The translations under genes and the position numbers were made by a program. The notes beneath the pieces were generated by a model. That model did not search any database. It was not told the DNA's origin and saw only the letters and a list, made by a program, of their open reading frames with translations. From Microcella alkaliphila (GTDB taxonomy: Bacteria > Actinomycetota > Actinomycetes > Actinomycetales > Microbacteriaceae), in contig NZ_AP017315.1 of NCBI RefSeq assembly GCF_002355395.1, forward strand, positions 682,001 through 746,000: a stretch of DNA of 64,000 bases. Reading direction: 5' to 3'. Positions 14,636-23,000 of the stretch are shown piece by piece; within the stretch, counting starts at the first letter, position 1, and each line of letters opens with the position of its first letter.

Positions 14636-16180
14636 ATGACGACCACCATGACTGCAGAGGCCGAAGCGCCGCGCACGACGCGCCCCGCGACCGGTGCCGC
14701 GCATCCACCGACCCCGCCAAGCCTGCCGCCGCTCGACGACTGGAGTTACCGCGCCGTGTGGCGTCGGCTGCCCCGCGGCCTCGGCTACCTCGTGCCGACC
14801 TTCGCCATCGCGATCACGGTTAGCGCCATCCTCAACTCGCTGTTCTCGGCCGGCGTCAGCCTGCTGATCGTCGTCGTCGGGCTGTTCCTCATCGCGTTGA
14901 CGCTGCTGCTGGCCCGCTTCGCCGGCTCGTTCGAGGTGTTGCGCCTGCGCTGGTCGGGCGAGCGCGCGATCGCGGAACCCGACTGGCGCATCGACCCGAG
15001 CCAGCCGCTGTGGCGCAAGGCCCTCACCCCATTCGCGAACGGCCACTACTGGCTGAGCCTGTTGCACGGGGCGATCATCGCGCCGATCGTCGCGACGATC
15101 AGCTTCGTGCTGCTCACCGTGTGGGGGTCGTTCATCCTCGCCGGCGTCATCGCGCCGTTCGCGTGGGCCCTGGGCGGCCGCCGATTCGTCGGCCCCGACC
15201 TCATGGGCATCGTCGACCGCATCGGTGATGGCGGGGGCTTCGGCCCCGGTTACTGGGTGTGGATGGAGCGCTTCGGCGGGCCGCTGCGCGACCAGGGCCT
15301 GTACTTCCCGCTCGAGCTGAACGGCGTCATGGCCGTCCTCGCCATCGCCCTGGCGATCGGCGCCATCCTGACCCTGCCGTACCTGGTGCGCTCGATGGCG
15401 TGGCTGCACGCCGCGATCGCCCGCCCGCTGCTCGGCCGCTTCAAGAGCGAAGAGCTCGAGGGTCAAGTCTCGAGCCTGTTCACCGCCCGCTCCGCCGCGG
15501 TCGCCGCCGAGGGCAGCGCCCTCAGCCGCATCGAGCGCGACATTCACGACGGCCCGCAGCAGCGCCTGATCCGCCTGCAGATGGACCTCGCCGCCGCCGA
15601 GCGGCGCCTCGACGAGCAGCCAGACGATGCCAAGAACCTGATCGCGGATGCTCGTCGCCAGGCCCAGGACGCCCTCGACGAACTGCGCAACCTCTCACGC
15701 GGCTTCGCCCCGCCGCTGCTGCTCGATCGGGGACTGTTCGCGGCGTTGGAGTCCCTGGCGACGCGGTCGAGCATCCCGGTGACGATGCAGTCGACGCTGG
15801 GCGCGACGGCCGACCTGCCCGACGAGGTCGCGCGCAACGCGTACTTCGTGGCGAGCGAGCTGATCGCGAACGCGACGAAGCACTCCCAAGCGACAAGTGT
15901 CACGCTCGTGGTGGCCCGTGAGGGCGGCGACCTCGTGATCGCCGTCACCGACGACGGAGTGGGCGGCGCGGCCGAGACGCCGCACCACGGGCTGGCGGGT
16001 CTGCGCGACCGCGCCGTGAGCCTCGGCGGCACCTTCACGCTTTCGAGCCCCGACGGTGGGCCGACCGAGGTGCGCGTGACGTTGCCGCTCAGCGGAGTTG
16101 GCGGCGCGGGAAGCGCCGGTGGCTCCGGCGGCGCCGCTGGCTCGAGCTCTGCCTCGACCGCGAGCGGGGACGATGCCTGA
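14636..16180 (+). CDS. membrane sensor histidine kinase (HisKA_3 class)
   Basis: 514-residue kinase of a NarL/DesK-type two-component system. After a cytoplasmic N-terminus, four hydrophobic segments (about residues 50-240) form a membrane sensor region. The phosphoacceptor motif RDIHDGPQQRL places the active His at 304. The HATPase domain follows: N-box SELIANATKHS, then TDDGVGG and HGLAGLRDRA. The ATG at 14636 is chosen for GGAG 8 nt upstream; a frame beginning at 14543 would add 31 unsupported residues. The C-terminal 30 residues are a Gly/Ser/Ala tail. It overlaps the response regulator gene, its likely partner. The stimulus is unknown. Confidence 0.87.
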   Translation: MTTTMTAEAEAPRTTRPATGAAHPPTPPSLPPLDDWSYRAVWRRLPRGLGYLVPTFAIAITVSAILNSLFSAGVSLLIVVVGLFLIALTLLLARFAGSFEVLRLRWSGERAIAEPDWRIDPSQPLWRKALTPFANGHYWLSLLHGAIIAPIVATISFVLLTVWGSFILAGVIAPFAWALGGRRFVGPDLMGIVDRIGDGGGFGPGYWVWMERFGGPLRDQGLYFPLELNGVMAVLAIALAIGAILTLPYLVRSMAWLHAAIARPLLGRFKSEELEGQVSSLFTARSAAVAAEGSALSRIERDIHDGPQQRLIRLQMDLAAAERRLDEQPDDAKNLIADARRQAQDALDELRNLSRGFAPPLLLDRGLFAALESLATRSSIPVTMQSTLGATADLPDEVARNAYFVASELIANATKHSQATSVTLVVAREGGDLVIAVTDDGVGGAAETPHHGLAGLRDRAVSLGGTFTLSSPDGGPTEVRVTLPLSGVGGAGSAGGSGGAAGSSSASTASGDDA

Positions 16181-16841
16181 CATGGCCTCGACCGCACCGG
16201 CCCTTCGCGTGGCGCTCGCCGATGACTCGGTGCTGCTGCGCGAGGGGCTGGTGCGCCTGCTCGCCGACGCCGGCATGGAGGTCGTCGGGGCCTTCGGCGA
16301 CGCGGACTCCCTGCTCGCCGCCCTGCCCACCCTCACCGTCGACGCCGTCGTGCTCGACGTGCGCATGCCCCCGACGTTCCGCGACGAGGGGGTGCGGGCG
16401 GCGGTGCGGATCCGACGCGAGTTCCCCGCCATCGCCGTGCTGCTCTTGTCGCAGTACGTCGAACTGCCCTACGCGACGGAGCTGCTCGCGGGCGGCGAGG
16501 GGCGCGTCGGCTACCTACTCAAAGACCGCATCGTGTCGCTCGACGACGTACGCGACGCTCTGACGCGCATCGCGGCGGGCGGCACCGTGCTCGACCCCGA
16601 GGTGGTGGCGCAACTCATGGGACGACGCCGTGACCCCCTGCAGCCGCTGACCCCGCGCGAACGCGACGTGCTTGAACTGATGGCGGCGGGGCGCACCAAC
16701 GCCGCGATCGCCGAACGCCTGTTCATCGGCGTCGGAGCCGTCGAGAAGAACGTGTCGTCGATCTTCGCGAAGCTCGGGCTCGACGAGACGCAGGGCGACC
16801 ACCGCCGCGTGCTCGCGGTGCTCGCCTACCTGCAGCGCTGA
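16173..16841 (+). CDS. LuxR/NarL-type response regulator
   Basis: 222 residues. The receiver domain has the acidic pair in VALADDSVLLREGL, phosphoacceptor Asp62 in VVLDVRMPPT, and the conserved Lys in YLLKDR. The C-terminal LuxR helix-turn-helix reads LTPRERDVLELMAAGRTN followed by AIAERLF. It overlaps the histidine kinase gene by 8 nt. An alternative ATG at 16182 gives better spacing (11 nt) to GGGGA at 16166-16170 and removes three residues. Its stop codon lies inside a 14-bp tandem repeat. Targets are unknown; no effector gene is adjacent. Confidence 0.87.
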   Translation: MPDMASTAPALRVALADDSVLLREGLVRLLADAGMEVVGAFGDADSLLAALPTLTVDAVVLDVRMPPTFRDEGVRAAVRIRREFPAIAVLLLSQYVELPYATELLAGGEGRVGYLLKDRIVSLDDVRDALTRIAAGGTVLDPEVVAQLMGRRRDPLQPLTPRERDVLELMAAGRTNAAIAERLFIGVGAVEKNVSSIFAKLGLDETQGDHRRVLAVLAYLQR

Positions 16842-16875
16842 GCGCGCTGCGCTGAGCGCGCTGCGCTGAGCGCTG
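16835..16875. repeat. 14-bp tandem repeat across the response regulator stop codon
   Basis: GCGCTGAGCGCGCT occurs at 16835-16848 and 16849-16862, followed by a near-complete third copy (16863-16875). The first copy supplies the TGA stop of the response regulator gene. Each unit contains the self-complementary AGCGCGCT. Confidence 0.75.
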
Positions 16876-16942
16876 CCGCCGTCCGACGCGGCGGTCTTGG
16901 GCTTCCCGGGTGCCGCGCGATTCGGCGGCGCAGGTCGACCGT

Positions 16943-16999
16943 CGAGTGTGCAGTTGTGGCGCTTTCGTCGCGGTTGATCCCGCCACGAGTGCACACTCG
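16943..16999. repeat. 19-bp imperfect inverted repeat, REP-like
   Basis: The arm at 16943-16961 (starting CGAGTGTGCA) and the arm at 16981-16999 (ending TGCACACTCG) match at 17 of 19 pairs around a 19-nt loop. It lies in the repeat-dense spacer between the response regulator and the IS element. A REP-like dispersed repeat is suspected from its form; only one copy is in this window. Confidence 0.55.
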
Positions 17000-17075
17000 T
17001 GCGAGATCGCGTCAGTCGCGCGCCCCAGCCCGTATCAGTCGCGCGAATTCGAGCGGGTTCGCGCACATCGTGCGC

Positions 17076-17179
17076 GCGCACACCGGCTCGAGTTGCGCAA
17101 GCCCGCTCGGACTGGGTGAGGTGCAGGGCGCACACCGGCTCGAGTTGCGCGAACCCGCCCGGACTGGTTGAGGTGGAGG
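17076..17179. repeat. 52-bp direct tandem repeat, with a degenerate third copy split by the IS
   Basis: Copies at 17076-17127 and 17128-17179 are adjacent and differ at only a few positions; both contain ACCGGCTCGAGTTGCGC. Further similarity begins at about 17180, is interrupted at CTAG (17190-17193) by the IS701-family element, and resumes at 18595 (TTGCGGGAATCCGCCCGG against TTGCGCGAACCCGCCCGG). No gene is visible in 16876-17193. Confidence 0.75.
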
Positions 17180-17193
17180 ACGACGCGCTCTAG

Positions 17194-18590
17194 TAGTACT
17201 TGGTTAGGTTGGTCCAGCGCGTTGGCAGTAGGGGCAGTGGCTGAGCAGGCGGATGACCGCGGTCTGAAGGTCGCGGAGGATGCCGTAGAAGCTCAGGCTG
17301 CCCCGCGGGCTTTTGGGTCCGCGCTCAGGCGCTGGATCGTGATGAACAGGTGCGCGGCGCTCACGAGCGTGACGTGGTGGTGCCACCCGGGCCAGGTGCG
17401 TCCTTCGAAGTGGTCCAGGCCCAGGCCGTGCTTGAGTTCGCGGTAGTCGTGCTCGATGCGCCAGCGGATCTTCCCGAGCCGAACCAGCTCCGCGATCGGC
17501 GTGTGGGCGGGGAGGGTGGACAGCCAGTAGTCGGTGGGCTCGTCCGCGTCGTCCGGCCATTCGGCGAGTAGCCAGCACTCGGGTAGCGATCCGTCGGGCT
17601 CGCGGGGCAGGTTCCGGTTCGCGGGGCGCACCCGCGTGGCGGTGAACCGGCTGGTCATCATGCCGCGTGATCCTTGCCGCCACGACACCTGCTCGAACGC
17701 GTCGTCGCCGAGGGCTGCGATGAGGCTCTTCGCGCGGATCGGGTCACTGCGGTAGCTGGCCTGCACGGGTGGCCGCCCGCGTCCGCGGTAGGGCGGCATC
17801 TCGAACACCGCGGCTTCGGGGTGCATGCTGGTGTCCGACTTCACCTGCACCACGTAAGGGATTCCGCGGTCGGTGAGCGCGGTGCGGAAGTAGCCGATCT
17901 CGCCGTATCCGGCGTCGGCGCAGATCAGCGGCGGCAGCAGCCCCCAGCTGCGAAGCTCGTCGATCATCTCCAGCGCGAGCTCCCACTTCGGTCGATGCCG
18001 CACCGCGTCGGGGATCTGCGCCTTCACCCGCCGCGCGACGACGAGGTCGGCGTGCTCGTTGGTGTCCGAGCAGGTGTCGTCCCACGATTCGGGAAGGAAC
18101 AGCCGCCAGTCCAACGGGCAAGACGCCGCATCGGTGACCGCGTGCACGGTGACACCGATCTGCACGTTCCCGACCTTTCCGAGCGTGCCCGAGTACTGCC
18201 GCGCCACCCCAGGTGAGGCTGGGCCGTCCTTGACGAACCCGGTGTCATCGACAACCCACGCCTCCGGCGACAACAGCGACGCCGCCTTACGGGCGAGCCG
18301 ACGACGCACCGGCTCGACAGGCCACGGCGAGGAGGACACGAACTGCTGCAGCTGCTGATAATCGATGCCGAGCCGGTCGCCCATCGGCTGCATCGACTTC
18401 CGCCTGCCCTCCAGCATCAGGCCCTGCAGATACAGGCCACCCTTGGACCGCTGATCCTTCCGAGCCAGCGACGCGAACACCTCACCGACGAACTCGTCCA
18501 ACTCGACCCGCACCCGCTCGATCTCATCCACCCGCACGCCGCGAGGTTAACAGTCACCACGACCATTAACAAGGACCTAACCAAGTACTA
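17194..18590 (-). mobile_element. IS701-family insertion sequence, complete (about 1397 bp)
   Basis: The ends are 16-bp perfect terminal inverted repeats: TAGTACTTGGTTAGGT at 17194-17209 and its complement at 18575-18590. CTAG is present on both sides (17190-17193 and 18591-18594), matching the YTAR 4-bp target duplication known for IS701 elements. One transposase gene fills the element on the minus strand. Intact ends and an open reading frame suggest recent, possibly still active, insertion. Confidence 0.88.
17293..18537 (-). CDS. IS701-family DDE transposase
   Basis: 414-residue transposase. DDE catalytic residues are visible: first Asp in AWVVDDTGFVKDG, second Asp in LICADAGYGE, and the Glu region in WRIEHDYRELKHGLGLDHFEGRTW, which is the signature C-terminal block of IS701 proteins. 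The N-terminus (ERVRVELDEFVGEVFASLARKDQR) corresponds to the family's helical domain. GTG start at 18537, just inside the right end. Length is close to the family norm, and no frameshift or stop is seen, so the enzyme is probably functional. About 85 nt of non-coding sequence separates its stop from the left inverted repeat. Confidence 0.88.
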   Translation of the reverse strand: MRVDEIERVRVELDEFVGEVFASLARKDQRSKGGLYLQGLMLEGRRKSMQPMGDRLGIDYQQLQQFVSSSPWPVEPVRRRLARKAASLLSPEAWVVDDTGFVKDGPASPGVARQYSGTLGKVGNVQIGVTVHAVTDAASCPLDWRLFLPESWDDTCSDTNEHADLVVARRVKAQIPDAVRHRPKWELALEMIDELRSWGLLPPLICADAGYGEIGYFRTALTDRGIPYVVQVKSDTSMHPEAAVFEMPPYRGRGRPPVQASYRSDPIRAKSLIAALGDDAFEQVSWRQGSRGMMTSRFTATRVRPANRNLPREPDGSLPECWLLAEWPDDADEPTDYWLSTLPAHTPIAELVRLGKIRWRIEHDYRELKHGLGLDHFEGRTWPGWHHHVTLVSAAHLFITIQRLSADPKARGAA

Positions 18591-18625
18591 CTAGTTGCGG
18601 GAATCCGCCCGGGTTCGCGGCGCGG

Positions 18626-18691
18626 GCGCGGGCAACCCTGCGGCGCGGCGCGGGCAACCCTGCGGCGCGGCGCGGGCAACCCTGCGGCGGC
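18626..18691. repeat. 22-bp tandem repeat, three copies
   Basis: GCGCGGGCAACCCTGCGG starts units at 18626, 18648 and 18670 with an exact 22-nt period. The array ends at the stop codon of the next minus-strand gene (18692). With the repeats on the far side of the IS it shows that this whole spacer is repetitive. Confidence 0.75.
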
Positions 18692-19963
18692 TCAGTAGCG
18701 GGCCAGCACGTCGGCGTCGCGCGCGTGGGTGATGGCGCGGCGCGCGGCGTCGAGCGCCGCCACCGGGTCGGTCGACGACTCGCGCTCGGCGAGCTCCAGC
18801 TCGCGGCGGGCCTGCTCGAGGCGGGCCCGCGCGGCGGCGGCGCCGCGTCCGCGGCCGGCCGCCTCCGCATCGGCCAGCTGGATGCGCGCGGTCACCATCG
18901 CCGCGTCGAGCGCCTCGCGCGCGTGGCTGAGCCGCTGCGCCTGCGTGCGTGCGGCGGCCAGCGCCACGTCGAGCGCGTCGAGGGCGCCGCGCAGCCGGGT
19001 GAGGGCGGGAAGCGGGTCGCGTGCATCCACGGTGCTGGAGAGCGCGGTGTCGACGTCGGCAACGGCACGGGTGATGCCGGCAGCGGTGTCGGGGTCGGGC
19101 GCGCTGTCGACGGCAGCCAACGCCTCGGTGCGCTGCACCCGCGCGTCGGCGGCGAGGGCGTCGAGGGCGGCGGCGACGTCGTCGAGCCGGGCGACCGCCG
19201 CGGCCCGGTCGTCGAGCAGGCGCTCGGCCGCGAGGATCGCGACATCGGCGTCGTCGAGGGCATCGGTGACGGGCGGCGGCACGGCCTGGGCGAGTGCGTC
19301 GTCGACGCGGGTGAGTGCGGCGTCGGCCGCGTCGAGCCGCTCGGCGGCGAGTCTGGGCGCGTCGGCGGCGGCGCCGAGAGCCCTCGCGCTGTAGATGTCG
19401 GGCGTCTCGTGCCGGCGTGCGCGCTCCTCGTCGGCGTGTCGCGCGCGCACGGCGGCCGAGCGTTCCCGCAGGCGGGTGAGACGCTCGCGCGCCCCCGACT
19501 CGGCGCTGCGCCGGCGCCGGAACGCCGTCTCGTGCTCGCCGAGGCTCGCCGCGATGCGCTCGGCAAGCATCACGATGCGGTCGGCGCGCTCTCGCTGCCG
19601 GAGGCCGGGAGCGGGATCGTCCACGAGCATCCCGTGCAGGCGGAAGATTTCGCGCCGGTCCTCCTCGGCCGCATCGATCGCCGCGCGGAACTCTGCTGTG
19701 TCGCGCTCGCCGAACTGGGCGAGGGCAAAGCCCAGCTCGCGGTCGGCCGACTGGAGGGCGTCGTCGGCCTGCACGAGCGCGACGCCCGCCTGCGTGCGCT
19801 GACTCTCGAGTTCGCGCTCGGGCCGGTGGCGACCCCGTGACACCATGACGATTCCGCCCACGAGAACTCCCGTGACGACGATGCCGACGGTGAAGGCCGC
19901 GGTGAGCACTCCCGAGACGATGCCGCCGAACAGTTCCACGAGACGGAAGTGTATGCGGCGCAT
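18692..19963 (-). CDS. membrane-anchored coiled-coil protein
   Basis: 423 residues. A hydrophobic segment near the N-terminus (about residues 12-43) is followed by a long charged, Ala/Arg/Asp-rich region with heptad-like patterning to the end, predicted to be an extended coiled coil. The sequence resembles the C-terminal part of actinobacterial TPM-domain proteins, but no TPM domain is present, so a role in cell-envelope organisation is only a guess. GGGAG precedes the ATG at 19963. It diverges from the large helicase-like gene. Composition is strongly biased, yet the frame is intact throughout. Confidence 0.65.
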   Translation of the reverse strand: MRRIHFRLVELFGGIVSGVLTAAFTVGIVVTGVLVGGIVMVSRGRHRPERELESQRTQAGVALVQADDALQSADRELGFALAQFGERDTAEFRAAIDAAEEDRREIFRLHGMLVDDPAPGLRQRERADRIVMLAERIAASLGEHETAFRRRRSAESGARERLTRLRERSAAVRARHADEERARRHETPDIYSARALGAAADAPRLAAERLDAADAALTRVDDALAQAVPPPVTDALDDADVAILAAERLLDDRAAAVARLDDVAAALDALAADARVQRTEALAAVDSAPDPDTAAGITRAVADVDTALSSTVDARDPLPALTRLRGALDALDVALAAARTQAQRLSHAREALDAAMVTARIQLADAEAAGRGRGAAAARARLEQARRELELAERESSTDPVAALDAARRAITHARDADVLARY

Positions 19964-20022
19964 CTTTACTCCCGCGGCGCGGAATACCGGGCGAATCGCT
20001 GGGCCGGTCGTAGGGTGACCGC

Positions 20023-23000
20023 GTGTGGCGTGCCGACCGATACGACGATCATGAGCTCGACGATGCTCCCGCGGCCGCGCCGTCGGTGGAACCGGGGGCG
20101 CTCACTATCGGCGACCCCACGGTGAAGCCGATGAACGTGGCGAGCGAGACCTGGCAGCGCTGGCGCGACGAGCTGGCGGCGTTGGGCGGCGAGAGCCCGC
20201 TGCTGCACTTCGATGACGAGCGTCGCGGCCGCATCGAACTCGGAACGAGCCACCCCGGAGGGCTCGCCCGCTTCATCGCCGGCAGTCCGACCCTGCTCAG
20301 CAACCTGGTGCGCGACGACATGGCGTTGAAGGCCGCGCGCGTGGCCGCCGAGCGCATCGCAGACAAGGGTCTCGAGCTGTCGAGCGTGCGCGGCATCGAC
20401 GCCATCGCTCTCGGCATCGGGATGGTGACGTGGAGCCACGCCGGCGTCGACTACCGCGCTCCGCTGCTGCTGCGCCCGCTCGACCTGCGCCGCCGCGGCC
20501 GCGACATCGAGCTCACGCTGCTCGACCGCCTCGTGCTGAACCCGGCCCTTGCGCGCGTCCTCGCCCAGCAGTTCTCGTTGCACCTCGATGAGGAGGCCTT
20601 CGTCGCGCTGGCCGACGACGGGGGCACGTTCAAGCCGAACCCGCCGCTCGACCGGCTGCGCGGCCTGACGGCGCATCTCGACGGTTTCACGATCACGCCG
20701 CGCCTGGTCGTGTCGACGTTCGCCGAGGTGGGCCCGGCGCTCGCCGCCGACGCGCGCGACCTCGCGCATCCGGTGCTCGATGCGATCGCCGGCAACACGA
20801 GTGCGCGCTGGGCGGTGCAGGAGAGCCAGACGACGGTCACCCCCGTGCCGGCCGACCAGCGCCCGCCTGAGACCGACCTGCTGCTGCTCGACGCCGACGC
20901 CGAGCAGGAGGACGTCATCGCGAACGTCGCCGCCGGCAACTCGATCGTTGTCAAGACCCTGCCGGGTACGGGAGCCACGCAAACCGTCGTCAACGCCCTC
21001 GGCACGTTGATCGCGCAGAACAAGCGCGTGCTCGTCGTGAGCTCGCGTCGCGCGGCGCTCAGTTCGATCCAGCGCCGCTTCACCGACATCGGGCTGAGCG
21101 GCGTCACGGTCATGCCCCGCACGCTGCGGCGCGACCTGATCCGCGCAATCAGCCGCAACGAGAAGGCGCAGAAGCCGCGCGTCGCCGACATCAACGAGGC
21201 GCTCGTGCGCCTGCGCGGCGTGCTGCTCGACTATCGCGAGGCGCTCGGCCGCCCCGACCCGAAGCTCGGCATCAGTGTCTACGACTGCGTCACCGAGCTC
21301 AGCCGCCTCGCGCTGCTGCCGGCGCCTCCGACGACCCGCGCCCGCCTCGAGCGCTCCGCCGTCGAGACGCTCGCCCACAACCGGGCGCACGCGGCCGACG
21401 TCATCGTGCAGGCCGCGAAACTCGGCCAGTTCACCTACGGTCCGGGCGACTCGCCGTGGTACGGCGCGACCTTCTCGACCGGCGAGGAGGCGACCCGCGC
21501 CCAGGAGCGCGCCCGCCGCCTGCACACCGACCTCGTGCCGCGCCTGCTCGACCGTGCCGTCGCGCTCGTCGCGACGACCCCCATGCGGCAGTTCGAGACG
21601 CTCGCCGAGCTCGGCACCTACCTGCGCCTGCTGACCGACCTGCGCGACACGCTCGACAAGTTCCAGCCAGCCGTGTTCGACCGTTCGCTGAGCGAGCTCA
21701 TCGCCGCCACCGCGCCGCGGCGCGAGGGCTCGACGATGCCGGCCACGACGCGCCGCCGCCTGAAGGCACTCGCGAAAGAGTACGTGCGGCCCGGCGTTCA
21801 CGTGAGTGATCTGCACGACGCGCTCACGCGCATCCAGCAGCAGCGCATCCTGTGGCAGCGCTTCGCGCCCGTCGGCATCACGCCAACCGTGCCCGTCGGC
21901 ATCGCCGATGTGGCGGTCGCGTTCCAGCAGGTCGAGCAAGACCTCGAAGCCCTGGATGTTCCGCTCGGCCACACGACGCGAGAAACGCAGCTGCTGAACC
22001 GCCGCATCGACGACCTGGTCACGACCCTCGCGGGTCTCGCCGCGGAGAGCGACGTGCTCGCGAACCTGCAGGAGCGCACCGAGCTGATGCGCGAGATGCA
22101 GCCGTGGGGTCTCACCGCCCTGCTCGATGACCTCGCCCAGCGTCACGTGCCGCACGAGCAGGTCGCGGCTGAGCTGGAGCTCGCGTGGTGGCGTAGCGCC
22201 CTCGACAGTCTGCTGCAGGCCGACCGGGCGCTGCTCGGCGCCGACACGGCCGTCCTCGACCGGCTCGAGTCCGACTTCCGGCTCGTCGACGAAGCGCACG
22301 CCGCCGGCAGCGCCGCGATGATGGCGTGGCAGCTGTCGGAGGCCTGGTCAATCGGCATCACCGACTGGCCCGACGAGGCCGCCGCGCTGCGCGGCTCGCT
22401 GAAGAGCGGCGCGATCACCCCCGCCGAGCTGCAGAAGCACGCCCCGCACTTGAGTCGTCCGCTCGCGCCCGTCTGGCTGAGCTCGCCGTACGACGTGCAC
22501 GAGATCAGCGACGACATCCCGTTCGACGCCGTGTTCGTGCTCGACGCCGGCGCGGTCACGATCGCCGAGGTCGCCCCCGCGATCCGCCGCGGCCGCCAGG
22601 TCGTCGCCATCGGCGACCCGGTCACGCAGACGCCGGCCGCGTTCTCGATCGCCGTCACCGACCGCCCGGCTGCCGCCGACACCAGCGACGTGGATGCTCG
22701 TCACTCCTCGAGCGCGCTCGTGCAGCTCTCCGAGCTGCTTCCGACGCTCAGCCTCACCCGCTCGTACCGCGCGGGCGGCGAAGACCTGGCCGAGCTCGTA
22801 AACCGTCGCTTCTACGCGGGCCGCATCGACTCGCTGCCATGGGCGGGATCGTTCCTCGGCCACCCGTCGATCGCGGTCGACTACCTCGACGACGGCAACG
22901 GCATGCCCGACGACGACACCGGCACGATCGAGAGCGTCGACGCCGAGGTCGACCAGGTCGTCACCCGCGTGCTCGAGCACGCGACCGCGCGGCCGAAAGA

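Noticed and set aside
16943..17179. CRISPR array
   Set aside because: The repeats are adjacent (no spacers of uniform size) or inverted, only two or three copies exist, and no cas gene is present.
16876..17193. Several short frames in the repeat region before the IS
   Set aside because: They run through tandem and inverted repeats, have no start signals and no similarity I recognise.
17293..17683. Second transposase frame inside the IS701 element
   Set aside because: Frames overlapping the transposase show no family similarity; IS701 elements carry a single gene.
19966..22299. 777-codon open frame antisense to the helicase-like gene
   Set aside because: Its length is explained by codon bias on the other strand (absence of stops in GC-rich DNA); no domain is recognisable and the plus-strand gene is clearly helicase-like.
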